Of a stretch of 64,000 nucleotides of DNA, positions 40,919-50,702 are shown piece after piece. This DNA comes from Prosthecobacter debontii (lineage in GTDB: Bacteria; Verrucomicrobiota; Verrucomicrobiia; Verrucomicrobiales; Verrucomicrobiaceae). The notes under the pieces are model-generated. The model saw only the letters and a list, made by a program, of their open reading frames with translations, did not search any database and had not been told where the DNA came from. The stretch lies in contig NZ_FUYE01000008.1 of NCBI RefSeq assembly GCF_900167535.1, positions 1-64,000 of the forward strand, written 5' to 3'. Positions within the stretch are counted from its first letter, which is position 1; every line of letters starts with the position of its first letter. The position numbers and the translations under genes were made by a program.

Positions 40919-42228
40919 GGTTTGGGAATCTGCACAATTCCTGCGCCGACTTGATAACTCGGAGCCCCAGTGGACTGCGCATTGTTCACCAAGGCCTGGA
41001 CGATGTTTTGCGAGTTGTATCCCCAACTCAGCATGGTGGAGACAACACCCGAAGTAATCGCCGTCGCCTGCGAAGTGCCGCTGCTAACCACCATGCGATT
41101 ATCGCTGTAAGCCGATACAATTCCGACCCCAGGCGCTGAAATGGTGAGCGTTTCTCCCGAATTGGAGAAGAACGCCTGATTTCCATAGGCATCCACGGCA
41201 GCCACACTCACCACCCCTTCATATCCGGCGGGATAAGACAGGGCGGTTTGTTGATCGTTCCCAGCTGCCGCTACGACGACGACACCCTGCTGCTGAGCGT
41301 ATTCAATGGCTCGATGCAACACCGTGGAATCCCCCGTGGTGCCTAGGCTGATATTGATCACCACAGCCCCTTCATCCACCGCCTGCATGATGCCCTGCGC
41401 CACCAGAGCGGTGGTGCTTTCTCCTTGAGGATCCGCCACTCGGATATCGAGGATCTGCACCGCCGGAGCCACGCCTCCATTCACGGGGTCATCACCCGCG
41501 ATCAATGAAGCCATGGCTGTGCCATGACCATTGGGAGTCTGGCCATCCTTAACGAGATCATAATGAACCACACCGGCTCCCAGCAAACTCGGATGATCCG
41601 TCACGCCTGTATCCAGCACCGCGACCTTGATCCCCTTCCCCCATGTGGATCGATTCCCATTGGCTCCGATCGCATCGAGGCCGCTGTTGTTGTAGGGCGC
41701 AGCCCCTCCAGCGTTCGTTGCATCGACTTGATTCAAATCGGGCAAACCGGGGACCCAAGCCACATAGTTGAGACCGACATTGTCCAGATTACCAGCATTC
41801 TGTCGCAGTTCCTTCGCCATCGCGTCCGGATCGGTGTAGCGCACATGGGCGGATAAAAGCCGGGGATCATCACTCAAGATGGTGATACCAGCTTTAGCAG
41901 CCCTCTCGCGGAAGTCTTTGAGAGCCTGCTCTGACTTGAAGGTCAGCAACAGCTCGTTAGGCTTCACGCCAGGAATGCCATTCAGTTGACGGAGTTTTTC
42001 CGCCAGTTGATCCAATGACTGGAAAGCCGCTGCGGCAGCCTGATCCAGAGCTTGATTGACGACATCCCTGCCGGGCACGGACTCTGGAAACATCCGCTTC
42101 CACCCTGAAGACTTACCCGCAGCCTCCGGTGCACGGGTGGTTTGCAAGGCCAGCCAGCCCAAAATGCCAAACGCCCCCACGCAGACAAGGATGCTGAGGG
42201 CGATGAGACTTTTGAGCCAGGAATTCAT
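40915..42228 (-). CDS. S8-family subtilisin-like serine protease, membrane-anchored
   Basis: The 437-residue protein has an N-terminal hydrophobic anchor or signal (LKSLIALSILVCVGAFGILGWLAL), a helical pro-like region to about 195 and a subtilase domain. The catalytic triad is complete: Asp206 in AVLDTGVTD, His235 in NGHGTAMAS and Ser386 in SGTSQATA, with the oxyanion Asn324 in AAAGND. There is no C-terminal extension. It should act in the periplasm or outside after processing. The substrate is unknown. It is divergent from the NSS transporter gene. Confidence 0.9.
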   Translation of the reverse strand: MNSWLKSLIALSILVCVGAFGILGWLALQTTRAPEAAGKSSGWKRMFPESVPGRDVVNQALDQAAAAAFQSLDQLAEKLRQLNGIPGVKPNELLLTFKSEQALKDFRERAAKAGITILSDDPRLLSAHVRYTDPDAMAKELRQNAGNLDNVGLNYVAWVPGLPDLNQVDATNAGGAAPYNNSGLDAIGANGNRSTWGKGIKVAVLDTGVTDHPSLLGAGVVHYDLVKDGQTPNGHGTAMASLIAGDDPVNGGVAPAVQILDIRVADPQGESTTALVAQGIMQAVDEGAVVINISLGTTGDSTVLHRAIEYAQQQGVVVVAAAGNDQQTALSYPAGYEGVVSVAAVDAYGNQAFFSNSGETLTISAPGVGIVSAYSDNRMVVSSGTSQATAITSGVVSTMLSWGYNSQNIVQALVNNAQSTGAPSYQVGAGIVQIPKP

Positions 42229-42329
42229 GGGATGTGGGATAAGACCCCAGGTTTGGTCTTTTGTTTCATCTTATTTTACAGCCAAATTGATACTTGTCTC
42301 CTGGCATGGAGCTTTCTACCCTGCCACCC

Positions 42330-44057
42330 ATGTCACAGCAAAAGGAAGCTTGGGGATCAAGATTAGGCGTCATCATGGCCGTCGCCGGCAGCGCCGTCGG
42401 TCTGGGTAATTTTCTACGTTTCCCCGGTCAAGCTGCCCAATACGGCGGCGGGGCCTTCATGCTGGCGTATGCGATCAGCTTTCTGATCATCGGTCTCCCC
42501 ATTGGCTGGGCCGAGTGGGCCATGGGCCGTTACGCAGGGCAGCGTGGCTTCAATTCAGCCGCAGGCGTCTTTCACTGCCTGGTCAAACCGTCGTGGAGCA
42601 AATACCTGGGCGTTCTCGGGGCCATCATCCCGGTGGTCATCTTCATGTATTACGTGATGATCGAGGCATGGACACTCGGTTACACCGTTCGTTTTATCCG
42701 AGCGATTTTCGATCCTTCCTTACGCTTTCACAATGTTGAAGCCTCCGGCAGCTTCTTTGAATCTTTTGTCGGCCTCGGCGCGGACGGCTCCGCTTTCACC
42801 TTCAGTTGGGATACCCTCTTGCCTTGGCTCCTGATTGTTTTTGCACTCAATCTCTGGCTGATCTTCCGTGGCATTTCCAAGGGCATTGAAAAAGCCTGCC
42901 AAATCGGCATGCCGGTCCTGATCGTCCTAGCCGTCATTGTGCTGGTGCGCGTGCTCACGCTTGGCACTCCCGACGCCGCCAAGGCTGAAAACAATGTGCA
43001 AAATGGCCTCGGTTACATGTGGAACCCCTCCAAGGTTAAAGTGATCGAATCCGTGGATGGCAAAGATGCCGTCATCAAAGAATATGTCGGTCCGCAGGCC
43101 AAGGAGCAAGCCACCCAGGACATCCAGGGTAAAGTGGGGCAGACCGTGATCGAGCTAACGCCTTGGCAGCAGCTTCAGAATCCCGATGTGTGGCTCGCCG
43201 CCGCCAGTCAGATCTTCTTCTCCCTTTCGGTCGGGTTTGGCGTCATCTTGGTTTACGCCAGCTACATGCAGCGCCGTCAGGATGTGGTGCTCAGTGGCCT
43301 AACCGCCAGCAGCACCAATGAACTCTGTGAGGTGGGTCTCGGAGGCCTCATCACTCTCCCGGCAGGCGTCGCCTATCTCGGCGTGATGGGCGTGGCTGGC
43401 AAAGGCACCTTTGGACTTGGGTTCAATGTCTTGCCTCTGGTCTTCAGTGAAATGCCACTTGGCAGTTTGTTCGGTGCTTTCTTCTTTCTGGTTCTCTTTT
43501 TAGCCGCCGTGACCAGTTCACTCTCCATGCTTCAGCCTGGGATCGCCCTCTTGGAAGAAGCTTTAGCCATCAAGCGCAGAGCTTCCGTCACCATTCTAGC
43601 CCTCGTTACCGCGTTCGGCACGGGCTTCACCGCCTACTTCACCAAGGATCTAAAAGCCCTGGATACCCTGGACTTCTGGGTCGGCACCTTTTTGATCTTC
43701 GTCTTGGCAACGATTCAGATCATTCTTTTCGGCTGGGTCTTTGGAATGAAAAAGGGCTGGGAAGAAATGCATGATGGCGCGGCCATTCGAATCCCCACTT
43801 TTTTCAGACCGATCTTCAAATATGTCTGCCCTGCCTTCCTTTTGACGATCTTCTCGATGTGGGTGGCCAAAAACATTTTTGGGATCGACTTCAGCAAAGG
43901 ATCCAGCGGTGTCAGTGGCTATGTGAAAGCCCTGTTCATCGAGCCTGATCTCATTTCATGGCTGAGTGTCGTTCTGATTGCTGGCGTGGGGATTGCCATG
44001 GCCCTGCTCATCTCCATCTCTCCGGCCTATAAATCCAAACCGTCTGACTTATCATGA
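42330..44057 (+). CDS. sodium-dependent (NSS/SNF) amino acid transporter
   Basis: The product of about 575 residues has 11-12 hydrophobic segments and the family opening WGSRLGVIMAVAGSAVGLGNFLRFP, which contains the sodium- and substrate-binding unwound helix. Family members import amino acids with sodium. It is followed by an overlapping small gene of the MetS type, so it is probably the MetP-like large subunit for methionine or alanine-type substrates. The frame is open from a TTG at 42294 and an ATG at 42306; the ATG at 42330 (MSQQKEAWGSRLG) matches the family, but none has a Shine-Dalgarno motif. Confidence 0.85.
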   Translation: MSQQKEAWGSRLGVIMAVAGSAVGLGNFLRFPGQAAQYGGGAFMLAYAISFLIIGLPIGWAEWAMGRYAGQRGFNSAAGVFHCLVKPSWSKYLGVLGAIIPVVIFMYYVMIEAWTLGYTVRFIRAIFDPSLRFHNVEASGSFFESFVGLGADGSAFTFSWDTLLPWLLIVFALNLWLIFRGISKGIEKACQIGMPVLIVLAVIVLVRVLTLGTPDAAKAENNVQNGLGYMWNPSKVKVIESVDGKDAVIKEYVGPQAKEQATQDIQGKVGQTVIELTPWQQLQNPDVWLAAASQIFFSLSVGFGVILVYASYMQRRQDVVLSGLTASSTNELCEVGLGGLITLPAGVAYLGVMGVAGKGTFGLGFNVLPLVFSEMPLGSLFGAFFFLVLFLAAVTSSLSMLQPGIALLEEALAIKRRASVTILALVTAFGTGFTAYFTKDLKALDTLDFWVGTFLIFVLATIQIILFGWVFGMKKGWEEMHDGAAIRIPTFFRPIFKYVCPAFLLTIFSMWVAKNIFGIDFSKGSSGVSGYVKALFIEPDLISWLSVVLIAGVGIAMALLISISPAYKSKPSDLS

Positions 44058-44209
44058 CCACCAGTGGACTCCTAATCATGATTGTCTCCGTCACTACAGT
44101 CGCAAGCCTGTGGTCCTGGTGCCTCTATAAAGTGCTGACTCAACCGAACGAGTCTGAAAACCTCCAGCCGGTAGAGCTTCACACGCCCGACATGGACCAA
44201 CCCGAATAG
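44054..44209 (+). CDS. MetS-like small subunit of the NSS transporter
   Basis: This 51-residue protein starts in the ATGA overlap with the transporter stop codon, a layout typical of translational coupling. It has one hydrophobic segment (TSGLLIMIVSVTTVASLWSW) followed by a Tyr-Lys and an acidic polar tail. This matches the small single-pass subunit that accompanies methionine/alanine-importing NSS transporters (MetP-MetS of Corynebacterium). In that system the small subunit is needed for transport. The assignment depends on the overlap, size and topology, since the sequence is too short for more. Confidence 0.75.
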   Translation: MTTSGLLIMIVSVTTVASLWSWCLYKVLTQPNESENLQPVELHTPDMDQPE

Positions 44210-44235
44210 CTCCCCGTAGCAAGGAGAGGCCGTCT

Positions 44236-47200
44236 TCATTTCTGGCCGAACCATAGGCTCATGGATTTTCCTGAGTAGCCAGTCATTTCCAGGTAGCCAC
44301 GCCCCTGCACGGGTTTTCCCTGCACCTCTCCCCCATACTCGACGGCGCCTTCCCAGTAGCCAAGTCCCGGTGTCGCTTCGGATTGAAATTCCTGATCCTG
44401 CAATCTCGTTCGGCTGTGTAACTGGATCCCATTTTTGGGAATGCTGATCTGCCACTCGACCGGATAACGAGCCCCGCCAGGAGAGGTCCACACGGCCCCC
44501 GGCGTGAGCTGAAAATCTTCAGCGTTGAGACTCGTCACCTGCCCCCGGGGATCGATGATCGTTCCGGCACTCGATTGATCCGCCGACCCACCTCGCAACT
44601 GAAACAACATCAGTTCATGGCCATCATCCAATTGAATGCTGAACCAATCCCAGCCCACCGTGCCCGGCTCCAAAAAGCTGGTGCCAAATTCATGATCCAT
44701 CCAACTCTCGCCAGACACGCTAAAACGCTTGGTGCCTAACACGACCTCCCCCTGAGTAGGCATGCGCGTCAGCGAGTAGTAGTGACTCGCATTGCCGGGT
44801 GTCACTCCTTTTTGGCTGATTCCGTCCTGGCCATGAATCACGGCGGGCTTACCGGATTGCAGAGTCAAATCGAGAGCAAAGTCCCGATCTTTCGCTTGGA
44901 GATGAAAGGCTCCCTCGGAAGTCATTGTGCATTGCCAATCTTCATTCCAAACACGCTTTTCGTTGGCCCCCGCCAAACCCGGGCCTTCGCGATTCAAGCG
45001 ATCTCCACAACGATACTTTTGCCCGCTCAGATCGCTAATGGCAAAATGCGCCATCCACACGTCACGCAGAGCCCAAGGGGATTTCACTTGGGGTACATTG
45101 ACCGCCCCGATTCTAAAAAACGTCAGTTGATAGCCCAACTTGTTTCCCTGGTCGCCCTGAAGATTGCCTGTGAAATACCACCACTCGATCTTGTGCTCAG
45201 GATGCTGGCCGTGATCGCGTGGAAACTGGTATTGATAGCCTGGAACTGCGGGTTTCCACTCGGGAGACTGAGCCTGGATGCTGTGATGCGTGAAGCCCAT
45301 CCACAACACAACGACACCTAGCCCCTTGGCTAAAATACGGCGTGCAGGCCATAAACCGGCGAACACCGTTCCGGCAATGGTGAGCAGAGTCGCCCCCATC
45401 AAAAAGCCCCATGGCATATGAAAACGGATGCTCCAACCAAAGCTCTGCGGATTGATCACATGAATCAGAACCAACGAGAGCAGCAGCCCGACCACCAAAC
45501 CCAAGCCCTGACTCACAGCTCCAAGAAAGCCAGACTCCAACATTAACGTGCGTCGGACCTGAGCCACTTCCGCACCTGCAATCCTCAACAACCGGATCTC
45601 CGCTTGGCGCTCCAACACCAAGGTCATCATCGTCACCGCAATGCCCGCCATCGCCACAAGGACAGCGATGATCTCCAACGCCCAGGTGATGGCAAACGTG
45701 CTATCGAAGATTCGAAGCACCTCTGATTTCAATCCGGCATTGGTGAAAATCGAAACGAAGCCGCGGCCATCCAGTCGTTGCACCAAGTCGGCTTTCACAG
45801 TCTCAGGATCGGCTCTCGCTTTCAAATACATTGCCACGTGGGTCGGCTGACTTTCCCCAAACCAGTATTGGAACCATTCACGATCCATGCTGATGGTCCC
45901 GCTATCGTTGGAGTAATCATAGAACAAGGCTGCGATGGTAAACCGAGTTTCTCCCTTCGGTGTCCTCAAGGAAATCACATCCCCTTCCCTCACCTGAAAT
46001 CGCAGAGCAAAACTTTCCGACACAAAGACCTGCTGCTGCTCCTTCGCTTGTTTCAGCAATTGCTTTGAATCCCCACGTGTCTTGAACGCAATCCGACCAT
46101 GCTGCAATTGAATAGCGAAGTCTCCCGCGCCCAGTTTGATCATTCGATCTTGATATAGCATATCGGTCGAGCGGTAGGTCTCGACAACCTCAACAGAGGG
46201 GTGATCACGCAAGGTCTGCAAGGTCTCGTCAGAAAGCGTGGGGGGACTTTGACTCCGTGCAGGCGTGCCGGGACGAACATACAAGTCCGCTCCCAAAGTC
46301 TGATCCACCCAATACAGAACCGTTTGTCTGAAACTCCCCACCATCACGGCAATGGCAACCGTGAGCGCCAGACTCACAGCAAGAGCGGCAACAGAAATGG
46401 ACAGACGATGCGTTGAAGCCCGAATCTGAGCCACCGCTAACCTCCCCTCGATCCCAAAGACACGGCCCAACACACCCCTCAACGCTTGAGCGGTTCCGCG
46501 TAAAAGCAGGGGCACCAACAGAGACATCCCGATGATCGCACAAAAACAAGTGAAGTATCCCCACAACGGCAAGCCAGAGACAGCGGGTTGTTGGCTTGCC
46601 CAGTAACCAGCACCGCCACTGGCCAAAGCTCCAAGCCAAGCCCGCAGGGCCTGTGTCTTCGACACCGTTTGAACTCCATGCCCTTCACTTTCACGCATCG
46701 CTTCCACCGGAGAAACACGACCGACTTCGCGCACGGGGAGCATAGCCGCAAGAAGAGACAGCGGCACTGCAACGCCCAAGGCTAAAACGAAGTGCAGCCA
46801 GTTCAGTTCAGGCACCTGAGCAGCGGCCGCGATGTAAAGCGTATCCACCGTGGTGGAGGTTAATGCCACCGCTGCCTCGGCCAAGCCTTTGGCCAAAGGC
46901 ACCCCCAACAGGGCACCACAGACTCCTAATAGAGCTGCTTTACCCAGAAACAAGCTCATCACCTGCCGTTGAGTCACCCCGAGAGTTCGCAGCATCCCCA
47001 CTTCACGACGCCGCGTCATGACGGCGACTGAAATGGTGTTATAGATCAGAAACACGCCGACCACCAGAGCGATGCCTGACAGCATGGTCAGATTGAAATG
47101 AAAGGCCGCCAGCATTTTCTCCACCGCCGCCGTTCGCCGCTGCGGACGCTGGAGTGTGAACCGTTCGGGCAATCGTTGTCGGATACCTTGTTCGGCCTCT

Positions 47201-47973
47201 GCAACATCCACGCCTTCATCAAGTCGAAGCTCCAGGCGATCCACTCGACCTGCCTTATCCAGCAATACTTGTGCATTGGCGATGTCCAGGATCGCCAGAG
47301 ATTGAGCCGCTAAAGCTGCCCCAGGAGTGGCTGAATTGGCCGCCGAGGCTTCCCCAAAAACACCCGCAATACGACAGACTCGCTCACGATCTCCAATCCA
47401 CAGTTTGATGGGATCCCCAGCTTGAAGGCCATGGCGCTTCGCAAACGAGGCCGAGAGAAGCATGGTCTCCGGTTCTCCCAGAAAACTCATGAGCTGCATG
47501 CCGGTAGCTGCAACGGCATCATCACCTTCATGGCCAATCGCATAGTCACGCAGAGCCGGATCACGAAGGGCATCCACACCGATTAAGCGCAGAGTCTCAC
47601 GCCCATGGTCCGTCACCGACAAAACATCCGCCTCGATCAGTGGGGTCGCGACACCATACTCTCTCAACCAAGCCAAATCAGGAAGCCATCGTTCATCAAT
47701 ACCTAACGGCGGAGCCGTGATCTCCAAAGATGCCTTACCTGAAACGGCATCCAGTGCCGCAGAGAATCCGCGCAAGGAACCGCTATTCGCCAACTGTATG
47801 GCAAGCATGACCGCCACTCCCAACATGATGCCCAAAACCGTCAGGGCCGTGCGCACAGGCTCAGCAAGGAAGGGCCGTAAAATGAAGCGATAAAACAAGG
47901 AGCCGAACGCAGACAAGGCCGAGCGTTCGCTGGGGCCGCCACTCAATCCCCGTTCATGGTTAGGCGTCATCAA
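44236..47973 (-). CDS. fused AttFG-like FtsX permease and AttH-like lipocalin/CrtC-type protein
   Basis: The 1245-residue protein joins parts that are usually separate genes. Residues 1-890 form a duplicated MacB/FtsX permease: a first TM near 35-55, periplasmic region to about 285, FtsX core 290-430, further TMs near 470-505 and 525-560, and a second FtsX core near 750-890. Residues 890-1245 form an AttH-like (CrtC-type lipocalin) domain: a hydrophobic signal-like segment (LGVVVLWMGFTHHSIQAQ), then HKIEWWYFTGNL, SWMDHEFGTSFLEPG and GWDWFSIQL. The family exports or processes a lipid-like or hydrophobic ligand; this is inferred. It overlaps the ATPase gene by four bases (ATGA). Confidence 0.85.
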   Translation of the reverse strand: MMTPNHERGLSGGPSERSALSAFGSLFYRFILRPFLAEPVRTALTVLGIMLGVAVMLAIQLANSGSLRGFSAALDAVSGKASLEITAPPLGIDERWLPDLAWLREYGVATPLIEADVLSVTDHGRETLRLIGVDALRDPALRDYAIGHEGDDAVAATGMQLMSFLGEPETMLLSASFAKRHGLQAGDPIKLWIGDRERVCRIAGVFGEASAANSATPGAALAAQSLAILDIANAQVLLDKAGRVDRLELRLDEGVDVAEAEQGIRQRLPERFTLQRPQRRTAAVEKMLAAFHFNLTMLSGIALVVGVFLIYNTISVAVMTRRREVGMLRTLGVTQRQVMSLFLGKAALLGVCGALLGVPLAKGLAEAAVALTSTTVDTLYIAAAAQVPELNWLHFVLALGVAVPLSLLAAMLPVREVGRVSPVEAMRESEGHGVQTVSKTQALRAWLGALASGGAGYWASQQPAVSGLPLWGYFTCFCAIIGMSLLVPLLLRGTAQALRGVLGRVFGIEGRLAVAQIRASTHRLSISVAALAVSLALTVAIAVMVGSFRQTVLYWVDQTLGADLYVRPGTPARSQSPPTLSDETLQTLRDHPSVEVVETYRSTDMLYQDRMIKLGAGDFAIQLQHGRIAFKTRGDSKQLLKQAKEQQQVFVSESFALRFQVREGDVISLRTPKGETRFTIAALFYDYSNDSGTISMDREWFQYWFGESQPTHVAMYLKARADPETVKADLVQRLDGRGFVSIFTNAGLKSEVLRIFDSTFAITWALEIIAVLVAMAGIAVTMMTLVLERQAEIRLLRIAGAEVAQVRRTLMLESGFLGAVSQGLGLVVGLLLSLVLIHVINPQSFGWSIRFHMPWGFLMGATLLTIAGTVFAGLWPARRILAKGLGVVVLWMGFTHHSIQAQSPEWKPAVPGYQYQFPRDHGQHPEHKIEWWYFTGNLQGDQGNKLGYQLTFFRIGAVNVPQVKSPWALRDVWMAHFAISDLSGQKYRCGDRLNREGPGLAGANEKRVWNEDWQCTMTSEGAFHLQAKDRDFALDLTLQSGKPAVIHGQDGISQKGVTPGNASHYYSLTRMPTQGEVVLGTKRFSVSGESWMDHEFGTSFLEPGTVGWDWFSIQLDDGHELMLFQLRGGSADQSSAGTIIDPRGQVTSLNAEDFQLTPGAVWTSPGGARYPVEWQISIPKNGIQLHSRTRLQDQEFQSEATPGLGYWEGAVEYGGEVQGKPVQGRGYLEMTGYSGKSMSLWFGQK

Positions 47974-48647
47974 AGCACCACCTTTCCATCTTTCATGTGA
48001 ATCGTGACCTTGGCCGCTTGAGCCACATGCGCATCATGGGTAGCCATCAGGATACTGATGCCGAGATCTTGATTCAAGGATTGAAACAACTCCAGAACCT
48101 TACCTCCATTCACACTATCCAGGCTTCCTGTGGGTTCATCTGCGATCAGGAGAACCGGTTCATGAATGATCGCACGCGCTAAAGCTGCCCGCTGAGCCTC
48201 GCCTCCCGAGATTTGATTCGGATAATGCCCCAGCCTGTGCTCAATCCCAAGCTGTGAGGCAAGGTGACGGGCACGATCAAACGCGATCTTTTCTGACTGC
48301 CGTGCCAGCAGCAAGGGCATGGCAATATTCTCCTGAATCGTCAACGTTGGCAGCAGGTTAAAGAACTGAAAAACGAAGCCGATCTTGGTGCGCCGTAAAA
48401 GCGTCAGCTCTTCATCCGTGAGCTTGCTGATCTCATCTCCTGCCAACCTCAACGAACCACTGTCAGGCTTATCCATGGCCCCACAAAGCTGAAGCAACGT
48501 GGATTTACCACATCCGGACGGCCCCATGATGGCGGTAAATGAACCCTCGTCCAAGGAAAGAGAAACACCGCGCAGAGCTGGCACCGTCGCCTCAGACAGG
48601 ATGTAACTGCGCTGCAAGTCTGTGGCCGTAAGAATGGATTCAGGCAT
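47970..48647 (-). CDS. ABC transporter ATPase (AttE/LolD/MacB-type)
   Basis: The product of about 225 residues carries Walker A GPSGCGKST near residue 40, Q-loop FQFFNLLPTLT near 87, signature ISGGEAQRAALARA near 140, Walker B LLIADEPTGSLD near 160 and the H-loop ATHDAHVA near 197. It pairs with the FtsX-type permease fused into the next gene, to which it is coupled by an ATGA overlap. By analogy with AttEFGH it should power movement of a substrate across the envelope. The ATG at 48647 is preferred to an upstream TTG. It starts just after the aspS terminator. Confidence 0.9.
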   Translation of the reverse strand: MPESILTATDLQRSYILSEATVPALRGVSLSLDEGSFTAIMGPSGCGKSTLLQLCGAMDKPDSGSLRLAGDEISKLTDEELTLLRRTKIGFVFQFFNLLPTLTIQENIAMPLLLARQSEKIAFDRARHLASQLGIEHRLGHYPNQISGGEAQRAALARAIIHEPVLLIADEPTGSLDSVNGGKVLELFQSLNQDLGISILMATHDAHVAQAAKVTIHMKDGKVVL

Positions 48648-48698
48648 AAATAACCCATCATTCAAGAACGCTTGGAGCCGACGTCCAGTTGCTCTGCA

Positions 48699-48742
48699 AA
48701 AAGAAAACCCCGCAGCGATGATACATCGTGCGGGGTCTTCAG
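48699..48742 (-). terminator. Rho-independent terminator of aspS
   Basis: On the minus strand GACCCCGCACGATG and CATCGCTGCGGGGTT pair around a TAT loop (one bulge), followed by TTTTCTTTTT. It separates aspS from the ABC ATPase gene. Confidence 0.88.
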
Positions 48743-48755
48743 AATGGGATCGGAA

Positions 48756-50597
48756 TTAAGCGACAGGCTGCACGGTCGCAGTGGCTTCTTCCTTCTTCTT
48801 CTCCTTCCAGGTGCTCTGCACATACAGCTCGCGGAGTTGCTTGAAGTCCACCGTGGTCGGGCTGTCGGTCATGAGGTCGCAGGCCTTGTTGTTTTTCGGG
48901 AAGGCGATCACTTCGCGGATGCTGTCCTCACCGGAAACCAACATGGAGATACGGTCCAAACCAAGGGCAAGGCCACCATGCGGAGGCGCACCAAATTTGA
49001 AGGCTTCGAGGATGTGGCTGAACTTCAGTTCCTGCTCTTCAGGTGTCACGCCGAGCACACTGAACATCTTCGCCTGAAGATCACTCTCATGAATTCGGAT
49101 CGAGCCGCCGCCGAGTTCGTAGCCGTTGAGGACCACGTCATAGGCTTCGGCACGCACCTTGGCATACTCACCGGCATCCAGAAGAGCCACGTCTTCGGCT
49201 TTTGGACGCGTGAACGGATGGTGCACGGCCACCCAGCTCTGATCTTCAGGGCTGAAAGCGAGCAATGGGAAATCCACCACCCAGAGGAAGTTCAGAGCTT
49301 TGCTGCCCTTGGTGAGCTCCATCATGTTGGCGATCTCGATGCGCACGCGGCCAAGGATGTTGCAGGCTTCATCCCAGGAACCGGCATAGAAGAATACGAT
49401 GTCGTTTTCTTCGACATTCAGTTTGGCGATCAGTGCCTTCTGCTCGTCTTCACCGAAAAACTTCCATAGCGGGCTCTTGTATTCCAGCACACCGGCTTCG
49501 TTGCGCTCCACCTTGATGAAAGCAAGCTGCTTCACCTTCATGCCAGCCTGGATGGCCAATTCATTGAGGCGGATCATCTGACCGGTGGTGATACCGGCGA
49601 AACCTTTGGCGTTGATCGCACGCACGACACCGCCGTTCTCCAGCGTGGTGCGGAAGATTTTGAAGCCGGAGTTGGCGAACACATCGGCCATGTCCACGAT
49701 CTCGTTGCCATAGCGGGTGTCTGGCTTGTCGGAGCCAAAACGGTCCATGGCTTCCTGATAGGTGATGCGTTGGAAAGGTAGCGGGATGTCCACGCCCTGA
49801 CCGGCCTTGAACATGCTGGCTAGTAGACCTTCCACCAGATTGATGATGTCGTTCTGCTCGATGAAGCTCGCCTCAATGTCGATCTGAGTGAACTCAGGCT
49901 GACGGTCAGCACGCAGGTCTTCGTCACGGAAGCAGCGGGCGATCTGGAAGTAACGCTCCAGACCCGCGACCATGAGAAGCTGCTTATACTGCTGCGGAGC
50001 CTGAGGCAGGGCGAAGAACTTGCTTGGGCTCAGACGTGCAGGCACGAGGAAGTCACGAGCACCTTCTGGCGTCGGGTTGGAAAGGATTGGCGTTTCGACC
50101 TCGATGAAACCTTCACCGTCGAGATAGTTACGGGCGGCGTTGGTGATCTTGTGGCGCGTGCGGATGTTCCGGTTCATGCGCTCGCGGCGCAGATCCAGGT
50201 AACGATACTTCATGCGCATGTCCTCGTTGGACAGCTCACGGTCGAGGTGGAAAGGCAGCACGTCAGATTTGTTGAGAATCTTCAACTCGCTGGCGACGAT
50301 CTCGACTTCACCCGTTGGCAGTTTGGCGTTCTCCGTGCCCGTCAGACGCTTTTCCACACGACCCGTGATTTGCAGCACGTCCTCATCACGCAGGGTGTGG
50401 CTCAGGGCAGCCACGTCAGCGTTTTCTTCGGGGCGGAAGACGACCTGGGTCAGGCCTTCACGGTCACGAAGGTCAATGAAAATCACGCCGCCATGGTCAC
50501 GAGCCGAATTGACCCATCCACTCAGCGTGACGTTCTGGCCGATGTGCTCGGGACGGACGGCATTGCAATGAAGAGAGCGGTAGGCGTTTGGAATCAT
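48756..50597 (-). CDS. aspS: aspartyl-tRNA synthetase (class II)
   Basis: AspRS charges tRNA-Asp. The 613-residue length is that of bacterial enzymes with an inserted GAD domain. Visible are the OB-fold anticodon-binding domain (GWVNSARDHGGVIFIDLRDR, residues 26-45), motif 1 near 140, motif 2 (FRDEDLRADRQPEFTQID near 220) and motif 3 (GLALGLDRISMLVSG near 550). The last 30 residues are polar and Lys/Glu-rich. Some such enzymes also charge tRNA-Asn; this cannot be told from the sequence. The gene has its own terminator. Confidence 0.95.
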   Translation of the reverse strand: MIPNAYRSLHCNAVRPEHIGQNVTLSGWVNSARDHGGVIFIDLRDREGLTQVVFRPEENADVAALSHTLRDEDVLQITGRVEKRLTGTENAKLPTGEVEIVASELKILNKSDVLPFHLDRELSNEDMRMKYRYLDLRRERMNRNIRTRHKITNAARNYLDGEGFIEVETPILSNPTPEGARDFLVPARLSPSKFFALPQAPQQYKQLLMVAGLERYFQIARCFRDEDLRADRQPEFTQIDIEASFIEQNDIINLVEGLLASMFKAGQGVDIPLPFQRITYQEAMDRFGSDKPDTRYGNEIVDMADVFANSGFKIFRTTLENGGVVRAINAKGFAGITTGQMIRLNELAIQAGMKVKQLAFIKVERNEAGVLEYKSPLWKFFGEDEQKALIAKLNVEENDIVFFYAGSWDEACNILGRVRIEIANMMELTKGSKALNFLWVVDFPLLAFSPEDQSWVAVHHPFTRPKAEDVALLDAGEYAKVRAEAYDVVLNGYELGGGSIRIHESDLQAKMFSVLGVTPEEQELKFSHILEAFKFGAPPHGGLALGLDRISMLVSGEDSIREVIAFPKNNKACDLMTDSPTTVDFKQLRELYVQSTWKEKKKEEATATVQPVA

Positions 50598-50702
50598 GGC
50601 TAAACGATAGGGGCGCGGAAATTCGGGGGAAAACGCCAGAGTGCAAGAGCTTACTTGGCATGATATTCCACCGCGAGGCTTCCGCTCGCCCCCAAACCCG
50701 CC

